Assembly (NCBI GenBank): GCA_937870915.1
Contig: CALMZQ010000177.1
Span: 1-44,127 of the forward strand
Direction: 5' to 3'
DNA: 44,127 bases
Origin: an uncultured Ignavibacteria bacterium
Lineage (GTDB): Bacteria > Bacteroidota > Ignavibacteria > Kapaibacteriales > Kapaibacteriaceae
Numbering within the stretch: position 1 is the first letter of the stretch; the number at the start of each line of letters is the position of its first letter. Position numbers and translations under genes: made by a program. A model generated the notes under the pieces. The model was given only the letters and a program-made list of their open reading frames with translations. It was not told the DNA's origin and did not search any database. Of this stretch, positions 25,848 through 34,319 are shown piece by piece.

Positions 25848-27353
25848 TTAGGCTCTATACCGATGCACATCGATCCCGTACTTGCGGATCTTGTTGTGCA
25901 GGGTTTCTCGGCTAACGGCGAGGATGGCTGCGGCTTTGGAGACGTTGCCATTTGTGCGTTCGAGGGTCTTCTCGATTTTCATCTTGTCTACCATCGCAAG
26001 ATCGTCCTTGAGGGAGCGGTCCTCACCAAGGTCTATCTGTGAGCCGTTTGTTGCGACAGGTTCGTGAGAAGGGGCTTGTGGAGCGGGCGCAGCGGCAGCA
26101 GGTTGATAATGCTGCGGTGTAGCGGCCGCCACGGCACCAACAGCGGTTGCAACGCGGTGAATTGGCTGTGAGGATGAGCGCTTGAGGATGCGGTGGAGAT
26201 CGGTGATCTCGAGCTGATCGTTGGACATGGTCTGAAGCGCTACACGCAAAACACTGGCGAGTTCGCGAACGTTGCCCGGCCATTGATACTGTTGGAGATA
26301 TTCTACAGCGGCAGAGGAAACGGTTTTTTGATCGCCCATTTCCTTGTTGTGTTTTGCGATGTAGTGTTCAACGATAAGCGGTACGTCTTCGATACGTTCG
26401 CGAAGCGATGGGATGTAGATCTCGCACTCGCGAAGGCGGTGATAGAGCTGTTCACGGAACCTGCCATCACCCATCGAGGCAATGAGGTCGCGGTCTGTTG
26501 CACTCACAAATCGAATATCCACATCTTCTGTTTCTACCGATCCAACCCTGCGAACAGCTTTTTGCTCCATCGGCAAAAGGAGGTTGGCCTGGAGTTCGAG
26601 TGGCATATCGCCGATCTCGTCCATGAACAGCGTTCCCTTATGCGCTTGATGAAAGAGTCCACGCTTCGTGTCCATGGCGCCCGAAAACGCCCCCTTCATA
26701 TGACCAAAGAGTTCGCTTTGAAAAAGCTCGCGAGGAATGTTCGGAATATCCACCGTGATGAAGGGGTGTTTTGAACGTCGGCTCACGCCGTGCAGTGCGT
26801 GGGCAACGAGTTTCTTTCCCGTGCCTGTTTCACCGGTGATGAGGACGTTGAGATCTGTGCGACCATATCGCAGGATCTTGTCGGCCACTTCCATCATGAT
26901 AGCACTGCGTCCAATGATGCCTTGACCTTCAACAACGCGACGCAGCTCTTCGTTGGATGAGTCTGCCTTGACGCGTTCCATTGCGCTTGTGAGTACAGCA
27001 ACAAGTCTGTCATTGGTAAGCGAGGACTTATCAATGAAATTCAACGCGCCGAGTTTGGTTGCTTTTACGGCAGTTTCAATGGTCCCTTTGCCGGAGATCA
27101 TGATGATGGGGATGGACGGATACTCGCGAATGGATCTGCCGAGTACGTCGATACCTGTCATGGAAGACTCGCTGCCGAACTCAATGTCCAGCAACATCAG
27201 GCCAACCTCGCGACTGCTTGTTTCGAGGAAGCTGAGCGCTTGCTCGGGACTATTGCGGATCTCAGCGTTCCACCCCTCGCCACGCACAACGTCGGCCAGA
27301 GTAGCACAGAAATCTCGGTTGTCGTCAACAATGAGGATCTTCATGGTATTCAA
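25848..27353 (-). CDS. Sigma-54-dependent response regulator (NtrC family)
   Basis: 501 residues. Receiver domain with D56 (LMLLDIEF). An AAA+ domain has Walker A GETGTGKK (174-181), the sigma-54 contact loop GAFSGA (221-226, usually GAFTGA), and Walker B GTLFMDEIGD. An Ala/Pro/Gln-rich linker (~400-440) leads to a Fis-type HTH (NVSKAAAILAVSRETLHNKI). Known: phosphorylation drives ring assembly and ATP-dependent activation of sigma-54 promoters. It overlaps the upstream lipoprotein gene by 4 nt, so it is the last gene of the queF-queD-gltX operon. No cognate kinase was seen. Confidence 0.95.
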   Translation of the reverse strand: MNTMKILIVDDNRDFCATLADVVRGEGWNAEIRNSPEQALSFLETSSREVGLMLLDIEFGSESSMTGIDVLGRSIREYPSIPIIMISGKGTIETAVKATKLGALNFIDKSSLTNDRLVAVLTSAMERVKADSSNEELRRVVEGQGIIGRSAIMMEVADKILRYGRTDLNVLITGETGTGKKLVAHALHGVSRRSKHPFITVDIPNIPRELFQSELFGHMKGAFSGAMDTKRGLFHQAHKGTLFMDEIGDMPLELQANLLLPMEQKAVRRVGSVETEDVDIRFVSATDRDLIASMGDGRFREQLYHRLRECEIYIPSLRERIEDVPLIVEHYIAKHNKEMGDQKTVSSAAVEYLQQYQWPGNVRELASVLRVALQTMSNDQLEITDLHRILKRSSSQPIHRVATAVGAVAAATPQHYQPAAAAPAPQAPSHEPVATNGSQIDLGEDRSLKDDLAMVDKMKIEKTLERTNGNVSKAAAILAVSRETLHNKIRKYGIDVHRYRA

Positions 27354-27826
27354 TTGCGAGGTATCAGCATCATCAGCTGGTCATAGAGTTCGCGCATGTC
27401 CCGGCTCTGAAATGTCTCCAGATCGGGGTTCCATACGGCCCGTAAATATACGTCGGAGCGAACGTTGCGGTATTCGATATATCTGGCCCTTGTTCCTCGC
27501 ACGTTCAACGCCTGTGTCTTGAGAAAACAGCTCATCACATCCTTGGCAAGATCGCAGTATTTGGATTGATCCACTGCCAGGGTGTAGTTCCCATCTGCAC
27601 GCTCCGTGGTTGGACCACTGAAGGTGAACACTTCACCCTTGGTGTTCATCGTGAATTGTTCTACTGTTCCAAGTGAATCATGTTCCGTGCCCCAGCGGAT
27701 CACGAGGTCCACCTGACGTTCTGTAACGCACGGGGCGGCCTTATTCGGGCGTGGTGTACCGCATGAGGTGGCCACCAACGCCGTCAGGATCATGAGGAAA
27801 GGAAGGAGTCGAGCCGCACCGAACAT
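27350..27826 (-). CDS. Hypothetical lipoprotein
   Basis: 158 residues. N-terminal signal with lipobox LVATSC. The mature domain has Cys pairs (C33-like APCVTER; KYCDLAKDVMSCF) and a pattern DLVIRWGTEHDSLGTVEQF, but I recognise no family. Its start lies inside the gltX 3' end (37-nt overlap), and its stop overlaps the regulator start by 4 nt, so it is translated from the same mRNA. Confidence 0.75.
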   Translation of the reverse strand: MFGAARLLPFLMILTALVATSCGTPRPNKAAPCVTERQVDLVIRWGTEHDSLGTVEQFTMNTKGEVFTFSGPTTERADGNYTLAVDQSKYCDLAKDVMSCFLKTQALNVRGTRARYIEYRNVRSDVYLRAVWNPDLETFQSRDMRELYDQLMMLIPRN

Positions 27827-29241
27827 CGTTGAGCCCCAAGCAAGTGTACTGTACCAAAAAGATCTGCCCCAACTTCACGATGTGTAAGGATCAATCGAAG
27901 GGGCTTCATAAAAGCACCCATTTTTAATCCGGCAGATTCGGCTGCAGACTGGGAAAGCCCCTTGAATGCTTCGAGATCTGCAATGGATGCGTTGTTGAGC
28001 CCATCACGAAACGTTTTGACTGCCGTTCGTAGTGTATCGTTCCCAGAGATCGATGCAGCAAGTTCGCTGGATAGGGGGCTAAGCACATCACCAAAGAGAT
28101 AATCGGCAAATTCCGTTACGTCCTTGAGGAAATGTACACGTTCTCGTACGAGTTCGATCACGTCTGCCACAAAGTCAGGCTCGATGTATTGGTAACCGCG
28201 GGCGGTGAGTGCCGGAAGAAGTTCAGCTGCGAGTTCCTTCGGGTCTCGCGACTTCAAATACTCGCCGTTCATCCAGTCGAGCTTCTTATAATCAAACACA
28301 GCCCCTGCCTTATTCACGCGCTCTAAAGAAAATGCTTGAATGAGTTCGTTGTGCGAAAAGATCTCCGTGTCTGTCCCGGGATTCCATCCGCATAAGGCAA
28401 CGAAATTCACGAGGGCGTCGGGAAAAAATCCCTTTTCTGCAAAATCGCGCACCATTACGTCGCCGTGACGCTTACTCATCTTTGAACGATCGGGATTGAG
28501 CAAGAGTGGCACGTGTGCAAAGGTTGGTGCCTTCCAGCCGAATGCTTCATACAGCAACACGTGTTTTGGTGTAGAAGGGAGCCACTCTTCGGCGCGGATC
28601 ACATGGGTGATCTCCATGAGGTGGTCATCCACAACATTGGCAAGGTGATATGTTGGGAATCCGTCGCTTTTCAGAAGGATCTGGTCATCGATCTCTCTAC
28701 CGGCAAAGACAACATCGCCTCGGATCTCATCATGGAATCGAACATCCGTATGCAACGGCACCTTGAGTCGGATCACATGCTGAGCATTCTCACCAAGCAG
28801 GCGTTGTGTTTCATGGTCGCCAACGGTAAACTGATTCCGCATCGTTGACCGATCATACTTGGGTGCGATACCTGCAGCTTGCTGACGCAAACGCATAGCA
28901 TCAAGCTCCTCGGATGTGTCAAAGGCATAATAGGCAGACCCATTCTCCACCAGTTGCATGCCATAGGTGCGGTATAGATCGAACCGCTCACTTTGTGTGT
29001 ACGGTCCGTGGTTGCCACCAACGTGTGGTCCTTCATCAAAGGTTACGCCGGCCCATGCTAGTGATGCGATTTGTTCCTCAATAGCCCCTTCTACAAGCCT
29101 CGTGCGGTCTGTGTCTTCGATGCGAAGGATACACACACCACCATGGTGTTTTGCGAAGAGGTAGTTATAGAGCGCCGTCCGTAAACTCCCGATATGCAGG
29201 AAGCCGGTTGGGGAGGGGGCAAATCGAACGCGAACACTCAT
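27790..29241 (-). CDS. gltX: Glutamyl-tRNA synthetase
   Basis: 483 residues, class I. The HIGH-type motif APSPTGFLHIGSLRTA (8-23) and KMSKR (254-258) are both intact, with the GluRS features ILRIEDTDRTR and HVIRAEEWLPSTPKH. The C-terminal anticodon-binding domain is present and the length is normal. Reaction: ATP + Glu + tRNA-Glu to Glu-tRNA. It overlaps queD by 4 nt at its start. GltX is the target of classical HipA kinases, which is noteworthy because a hip operon lies in the window. Confidence 0.97.
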   Translation of the reverse strand: MSVRVRFAPSPTGFLHIGSLRTALYNYLFAKHHGGVCILRIEDTDRTRLVEGAIEEQIASLAWAGVTFDEGPHVGGNHGPYTQSERFDLYRTYGMQLVENGSAYYAFDTSEELDAMRLRQQAAGIAPKYDRSTMRNQFTVGDHETQRLLGENAQHVIRLKVPLHTDVRFHDEIRGDVVFAGREIDDQILLKSDGFPTYHLANVVDDHLMEITHVIRAEEWLPSTPKHVLLYEAFGWKAPTFAHVPLLLNPDRSKMSKRHGDVMVRDFAEKGFFPDALVNFVALCGWNPGTDTEIFSHNELIQAFSLERVNKAGAVFDYKKLDWMNGEYLKSRDPKELAAELLPALTARGYQYIEPDFVADVIELVRERVHFLKDVTEFADYLFGDVLSPLSSELAASISGNDTLRTAVKTFRDGLNNASIADLEAFKGLSQSAAESAGLKMGAFMKPLRLILTHREVGADLFGTVHLLGAQRCSVRLDSFLSS

Positions 29242-29660
29242 AGAACACTCTCCACTTCTGCATAGGTCTTCTCGGTTTCAAACACGCGGACGCGTACAGC
29301 ATCTACACGATGTCCAACAGGGAGTTGTGAAATCACATGCTCAAGCAACATCCTGGCGATGTTCTCGGCTGTGGTAGGAAATGCAACAAGAACGGTCTTC
29401 ATCGAATGTGCTTCGAGGAACGACCGAACAACCGTATCGGAGGTATCGCAGAGGAACGCATGATCAAGCTCATCGATCTTCTTTTGAATCAAAAGCTTCA
29501 TGTCGAAATAATCCATCACCATTCCCTGAGCATCAGGTTCACCGGAGAGGATCACATGCGCTTCGTATGAATGGCCGTGGATGTTCTTGCAGAGGCCATT
29601 GTGAAACGGCAACCGATGTCCCATTTCCCAACGGAACTGCTTTGAAATCGTTGTTCGCAT
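29238..29660 (-). CDS. queD: 6-carboxy-5,6,7,8-tetrahydropterin synthase
   Basis: 140 residues of the PTPS fold. Zinc ligands H15 (WEMGHRL), H28 and H30 (IHGHSY) and catalytic C24 (GLCKN) are all present. Reaction: 7,8-dihydroneopterin triphosphate to carboxytetrahydropterin, step two of the queuosine/preQ0 pathway. Lies 4 bp after queF and overlaps gltX by 4 nt. Confidence 0.95.
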   Translation of the reverse strand: MRTTISKQFRWEMGHRLPFHNGLCKNIHGHSYEAHVILSGEPDAQGMVMDYFDMKLLIQKKIDELDHAFLCDTSDTVVRSFLEAHSMKTVLVAFPTTAENIARMLLEHVISQLPVGHRVDAVRVRVFETEKTYAEVESVL

Positions 29661-29664
29661 CGAA

Positions 29665-30003
29665 TTAGGCCTTGGTGTGTTCGGCTTCGATCACGCTGTG
29701 AATACCACCACGAGTTTTCCATTCGGCCGTAACCTTCATCCACACAGGGTCGCAGATACCCACAAGATCATCAAGGATCTGGTTCGTAACGGCCTCATAG
29801 AAGATGCCACGATTCCGATAGTCGAGGTAATAGTACTTCAATGCCTTGAGCTCAACACAGACCTCATTCGGCACATACTGTACAGTGATCGTCCCAAAAT
29901 CAGGAAGCCCCGTCATAGGGCAAACCGACGTGAACTCCGGGTTGATATGCGTGATCGTGAATCGGCGTCCCGGCCGCGGATTCGGAAATGTTTCAAGTTG
30001 CAT
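29665..30003 (-). CDS. queF: NADPH-dependent 7-cyano-7-deazaguanine (preQ0) reductase
   Basis: 112 residues from the ATG at 30003. The frame continues upstream into the heptamer repeat (giving SLFAIRYSLFTIRYF), but the family starts near MQLETFPNP. Active-site C28 (SVCPMTGLPDFG) with D35, the QueF motif ELKALKYYYLDYRNRG (51-66), and a unimodular short-type length. Reaction: preQ0 nitrile to preQ1 amine. First gene of the queF-queD-gltX operon; queA lies beyond sppA. Confidence 0.95.
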   Translation of the reverse strand: MQLETFPNPRPGRRFTITHINPEFTSVCPMTGLPDFGTITVQYVPNEVCVELKALKYYYLDYRNRGIFYEAVTNQILDDLVGICDPVWMKVTAEWKTRGGIHSVIEAEHTKA

Positions 30004-30011
30004 CTTGCGAA

Positions 30012-30140
30012 AATAGCGAATAGTGAATAGCGAATAGCGAATAGCGAATAGTGAATTCCAACTGGGATCCACCATTCGCTATTCACTATTCGCTATTCAC
30101 TATTCGCTATTCGCTATTCGCTATTCTCTATTCTCTATTC
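30012..30140. repeat. Heptamer (GAATAGC/GAATAGT) tandem inverted repeat
   Basis: The left arm at 30012-30057 has about six GAATAG(C/T) units. A 16-nt centre follows, then the right arm at 30074-30140 has about nine units in the opposite orientation. The arms pair into a stem of ~40 bp. The right arm includes the sppA stop codon (30135-30137) and the left arm abuts the queF start. It may act as a terminator/attenuator between sppA and queF, or be a replication-slippage array. Confidence 0.85.
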
Positions 30141-32063
30141 CACCGGCACCATCATCGGCAGCATCACCATTGAATGTTCGGTGAGGCCGATCTCGGCGAG
30201 TGTAGCGGCATGGCGCACTTGTTGGCGCAGGCCGATTGGGAGCGACTTCAGGAGTTGTTGGGTTGACGTTTCGGAGCCGGTGATGGATGCCATCACGTGT
30301 TTTGCTACTGCCGTGCGGGCCTCTGTGTTATCATCGTCTTCGTCGCCGAGGCCAAAGATCCTGAGGATGGCAGAGATGTTGTCTACGCGCTCTGGGTAGA
30401 GCGAGAGATGAACCTTGGAATCTTCGCTAACGCCGATACGCTTCTTTACAAGATTGATGGCGTCAATGAGGCCGCCGTTCACGTCGACCAATCCGGCGTC
30501 CTTGGCTGCCTGGCCGGTCCAGACACGACCGCGAGCGAGCAACCGAGTGGCTTCGTAGTCCATTTTGCGAGAATCTGCCACCTTTTGCACGAATCTTCTG
30601 TAGATGCCTTCACCAAGCGAACGGAACTGCTTCTTGTCAGCATCCGTACTTGGCATGAGGGGGTTGAGGAAGTTTGAGGACTTGCCGAATGACACGGTGT
30701 CCATGGTAACACCAAGCTTGGACATGGTTCCTGAGAAGTTCGGTATGGCCATGATCACACCAATCGATCCAGTGATGGTAGATGGGTGAGCAACGATCGT
30801 ATCACATGCCATAGCGATGTAATACCCGCCCGATGCGGCAACATCGCTCATCGATGCATAGACAGGCTTGGTCTTGCGGATCTCCAGGATTTCTGCCCAG
30901 ATCTCATCAGAGCCATAGGCGGAACCGCCTGGACTATCAATACGAAGGATAATGGCGTCTACATCGTCGTCATCACGTGCGGCTCGTAGGTCGCGAATGA
31001 GCGTCTTTGAGTAGATACCCGAGGCGTCGAACGGATTGGTGTTCTTGCCGGAGCTGATTGGACCTGAGGCGTAGACTATAGCGATGCCCATATCGCTCGT
31101 TTCTTCCTTGGACTTGACTTTTGATCGCATGTACTGCGAGATCGTTACGGTACGCAGTGAAGGATGGTCTGTGGAATCATCTGGATTGAGGCGCATATGA
31201 ATGCGCTCCTTGAGTTCTGCTTCACGTGCAAACCCATCGATGAGTCCGTACTTCTTGAGTGAATCCGGAACGTACATACCAACATCGAGAAGTGATCGAA
31301 CCACTGCTGCGTCTAGCTTCCTACCCGTTGCAACGGCATTAATGAACATATCCGAGCGCTGTGCAATAAGTGCACGGATTTCTTCTTTTGCCGGTTCTGA
31401 CCATTTGTCCCGACTCATCGTTTCTGCGGCGGACTTATACTCTTCGAACTGTTCAACGTGCCACGTAACACCGATCTTATCAAAGAGGCCCTTCATGAAA
31501 GGGGCTGATGCACCAAAGGCATTGAACTCCAACATGCCTTCTTGTGGCATGTAGATGGAGTCTGCAGTTGATGCCAGATAATAGTGAGACTTTGTACCGG
31601 CATCGATAAACGCATAGACGAACTTGCCTGATGTCTTAAAGTCGACGATGGCTTGGCGTACTTCAGCAAGCTTGGCCATGCCAATGCCCATGCCACCGGC
31701 GCGGAAATACAGACCCTTGATCTTGTCGTCGGTCTTTGCCTTGCGAAGCGCATCCAGCACATCGAGTAAGGACGGACCTGAAGGGCCATCATCACCAAAA
31801 TTGAATACCATTTGTGGTTTGTATTCTGGCAAGCCCCCTGAGAGATCGAGAATCAAGACCGATTTGTCGCGGACATCCACCGTTTTTGGCTCAGTGTCTA
31901 TGCTGGATACGATCATGTTCATGAACAGACCGAACATCACGATCATAATTACGATCAACCCGCCGATAACAGCTACCGGGATCCACCAACGTGAGCGGCG
32001 GCGTGGTCCATAACCAACACCAGGCGGTGGAGGAATAGGGGAAGAGGTCTGGTTATCTTGCAT
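30135..32063 (-). CDS. sppA: Signal peptide peptidase SppA, 67K type
   Basis: 642 residues from ATG 32063; the frame extends further upstream, but that part reads into the divergent region. A proline-rich cytoplasmic start, one membrane segment (WIPVAVIGGLIVIMIVMFGL, ~28-47), then tandem SppA/ClpP-fold domains. Catalytic K210 (EYKSAAE) in the N-terminal half and S411 (VAASGGYYIAMAC) in the C-terminal half match the E. coli Lys209/Ser409 dyad. Known: degrades remnant signal peptides in the inner membrane, facing the periplasm. Divergent from queA. Confidence 0.95.
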   Translation of the reverse strand: MQDNQTSSPIPPPPGVGYGPRRRSRWWIPVAVIGGLIVIMIVMFGLFMNMIVSSIDTEPKTVDVRDKSVLILDLSGGLPEYKPQMVFNFGDDGPSGPSLLDVLDALRKAKTDDKIKGLYFRAGGMGIGMAKLAEVRQAIVDFKTSGKFVYAFIDAGTKSHYYLASTADSIYMPQEGMLEFNAFGASAPFMKGLFDKIGVTWHVEQFEEYKSAAETMSRDKWSEPAKEEIRALIAQRSDMFINAVATGRKLDAAVVRSLLDVGMYVPDSLKKYGLIDGFAREAELKERIHMRLNPDDSTDHPSLRTVTISQYMRSKVKSKEETSDMGIAIVYASGPISSGKNTNPFDASGIYSKTLIRDLRAARDDDDVDAIILRIDSPGGSAYGSDEIWAEILEIRKTKPVYASMSDVAASGGYYIAMACDTIVAHPSTITGSIGVIMAIPNFSGTMSKLGVTMDTVSFGKSSNFLNPLMPSTDADKKQFRSLGEGIYRRFVQKVADSRKMDYEATRLLARGRVWTGQAAKDAGLVDVNGGLIDAINLVKKRIGVSEDSKVHLSLYPERVDNISAILRIFGLGDEDDDNTEARTAVAKHVMASITGSETSTQQLLKSLPIGLRQQVRHAATLAEIGLTEHSMVMLPMMVPVE

Positions 32064-32154
32064 AGCAAAACCTTTGAGTCTGGTGGCGTGGAATCGGCCT
32101 GTGTACGAAGCCTGGTTCCGAAGGTTACAGAACGCCAATTTACGCTGTTGTCTC

Positions 32155-33396
32155 ATGCCCTCACGATTTGTTCCTCCGACTATCCGGCTTGCTGATCATA
32201 CGTACGTTCTCCCGCCGGAGAGAATAGCCGCTCATCCGTTGCCACAACGAGATGAGAGTAAGCTGCTCGTCTACAGAGCCAACACTCAGTCAATCGAACA
32301 CCGAATGTTTCGAGACCTACCCGCATTGCTTCCCGAACGCTCGCTGTTGGTAGTGAACAGAACTCGAGTAATTGCAGCTCGCATTCACCTCGTAAAGCCC
32401 ACAGGTGGTGTTGTGGAGCTCCTCCTGACGGATCCATTGCACCCGCTGCGAGATCCGGCTGTAGTGTTGGCTTCGCACGAACCCTCTGTTTGGAGGGGGC
32501 TGATCGGAGGACGGAATGTTCAACCTGGAATGGTCCTTACGGAGCCTCATTGTGACTTGCGCGTGACGGTGATCGAACGGCAGGGCACGGAGGCTGCCGT
32601 TGAATTGCAATGGGATAGGGATATCTCACTCTCCCATGTACTCTCCGAAGTGGGCCACCTCCCACTCCCACCATACCTCCACCGTGAAGCAAACGAAGAC
32701 GATGCCACGCGCTATCAAACCGTGTATGCCGTTGAGGAAGGATCCGTTGCTGCCCCAACAGCCGGATTACATTTTACGGAGGATGTGTTGACTGCACTTG
32801 AGCAGAGAGGGATAGAGCGTGTTGACTGCACACTTCATGTGGGCCTCGGGACCTTCCGTCCGGTTGAAGCAGAGAAGATCGAAGACCATGTGATGCATGC
32901 TGAAAGGTTTGGAATTACACGCGTAGCTCTGGAGCGTATGCACCAACATCTCCTTCAGGACCAGTCATGGGTGACGGTTGTTGGCACCACCTCGCTAAGA
33001 ACCATGGAGTCGGTCTATGCCTTTGGGTCTAAAATCTTGCGTGATGGTATTGATGCTAACCCAACGGCCGACGTTGACCAGTGGGATGCCTTTGATGTGT
33101 CGCTTAACGGGTTCAGTCGCAGTGATGTGATAGCGTCGGTGCTCTCCTGGCTTGATTACCATGGAGTTGATGAGGTATGGGGCGAAACACAACTCATGAT
33201 CGCTCCCGGATGCCGCATTGCCATGGCCGACGCGCTCGTTACCAATTTCCATCAGCCCGGAAACACGCTCCTACTGCTCGTTGCCGGGTTCTGCGGTGGT
33301 GATCATTGGCGCGATGTGTACGAGGCAGCACTGAAGAACGACTATCGGTTCTTGAGTTATGGAGACTCATCACTACTGATCCGTGGCACCTGGTAA
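32155..33396 (+). CDS. queA: S-adenosylmethionine:tRNA ribosyltransferase-isomerase
   Basis: 413 residues from ATG 32155 (an in-frame TTG at 32074 gives no family similarity). QueA segments: RIAAHPLPQRDESKLLVYR, RSLLVVNRTRVIAAR, GSVAAPTAGLHFT, DCTLHVGLGTFRPVE and TNFHQPGNTLLLLVAGFCGG. Reaction: transfers ribosyl from SAM to preQ1-tRNA to give epoxyqueuosine. Completes the queD-queF-queA set in the neighbourhood. Its 3' end overlaps the convergent ybbR-like gene by 40 nt. Confidence 0.96.
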   Translation: MPSRFVPPTIRLADHTYVLPPERIAAHPLPQRDESKLLVYRANTQSIEHRMFRDLPALLPERSLLVVNRTRVIAARIHLVKPTGGVVELLLTDPLHPLRDPAVVLASHEPSVWRGLIGGRNVQPGMVLTEPHCDLRVTVIERQGTEAAVELQWDRDISLSHVLSEVGHLPLPPYLHREANEDDATRYQTVYAVEEGSVAAPTAGLHFTEDVLTALEQRGIERVDCTLHVGLGTFRPVEAEKIEDHVMHAERFGITRVALERMHQHLLQDQSWVTVVGTTSLRTMESVYAFGSKILRDGIDANPTADVDQWDAFDVSLNGFSRSDVIASVLSWLDYHGVDEVWGETQLMIAPGCRIAMADALVTNFHQPGNTLLLLVAGFCGGDHWRDVYEAALKNDYRFLSYGDSSLLIRGTW

Positions 33397-34319
33397 CCAT
33401 CCTTGCGTGCCGTAACACGCACGAATGGTGGGTCTGTGGAGATCACCTTCACATTCTGCGGTGCTAATACACGTGGGCGCACAATGCCACTCTGGGGCCT
33501 CTCTGTGATCTCTGCATGAAGATCTTTGGCAGAGATCATGGCAACATCATCTACTCCGCCTCGAACAACTACACGTATACGTGATGGACGCACTTCCATG
33601 TATTCCGATCCTTGCGACGTAGCGAGCGTGACCGGTACGTCCATTACGATCAGGTCTGCCGATTGTTGAACGTTGAGCTGCACGCGCACTGTTGAAGGCA
33701 CCACATTCACGAGTGACATCAACGTGTCACTCACAGGTACCTCCATGCTTACGGATTCGTGGACATCATCAACCGAAAGTCGTTGTGTGGACCACTCTTG
33801 GATTCGCTCAACTGTGTTCTGTGTACCGCGCACCTCAACTTCTTGTACAGAAGACTGTGGAGTGGAGGCTAGGACAAATCCCTGTCTGCAGGCAATGTTG
33901 TGCTGCACGCGAAGGGGAACCCTCTTTACCGCAAGATCTCCGGTGGCAAGGTTGAGTTCACTTGGAACAACAGAGATAGTGCGAACGGGAATGGAGGATA
34001 CGAGACTCCGAAGGAGATCAGGACTCTCAGCTGTATAGGTCGATGGGCCCGTGGCTCTTAGCCTTCGAAGGTCAAGCGTGCACGCTGCTGCCTTTGTGAA
34101 ATATTTCAAGTTCAGAAGCTGTAGACCCGACGCACGAACCCGTACAGATAGAGTAGCCGGCACGGTTGATAGGAGGGCTTGGTTCGGTGGTGAAACCACA
34201 ACGAACGGCACTACGATATCGTCCTCATACGAACGAGTAAGAGACACATAGCCCCATAGGCCGATGGCACCGAGGAGTGCACCACCAAGGGTTACAAAAC
34301 TGAAACGTCGTGCTGCCAT
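33357..34319 (-). CDS. YbbR/CdaR-like domain protein
   Basis: 320 residues from the ATG at 34319; an upstream frame start at 34349 is deep inside dnaG. One N-terminal membrane segment (FVTLGGALLGAIGLWGYVSL), then three YbbR-type beta domains (VPFVVVSPPNQALLSTVPAT, VKRVPLRVQHNIACRQGFVL, VIVMDVPVTLATSQGSEYME-like). Known: YbbR proteins in Firmicutes regulate cyclic-di-AMP cyclase CdaA; in Bacteroidota the role is open. Overlaps dnaG by 28 nt. Confidence 0.8.
   Translation of the reverse strand: MAARRFSFVTLGGALLGAIGLWGYVSLTRSYEDDIVVPFVVVSPPNQALLSTVPATLSVRVRASGLQLLNLKYFTKAAACTLDLRRLRATGPSTYTAESPDLLRSLVSSIPVRTISVVPSELNLATGDLAVKRVPLRVQHNIACRQGFVLASTPQSSVQEVEVRGTQNTVERIQEWSTQRLSVDDVHESVSMEVPVSDTLMSLVNVVPSTVRVQLNVQQSADLIVMDVPVTLATSQGSEYMEVRPSRIRVVVRGGVDDVAMISAKDLHAEITERPQSGIVRPRVLAPQNVKVISTDPPFVRVTARKDGYQVPRISSDESP

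Noticed and set aside
30004-30075. N-terminal extension of queF
   Set aside because: It is translation of the heptamer repeat; QueF family similarity starts at the ATG at 30003, which is followed by a normal QueF N-terminus.
32074-32154. TTG start for queA and long sppA extension on the other strand
   Set aside because: Both read into the divergent intergenic region and give residues without family similarity.
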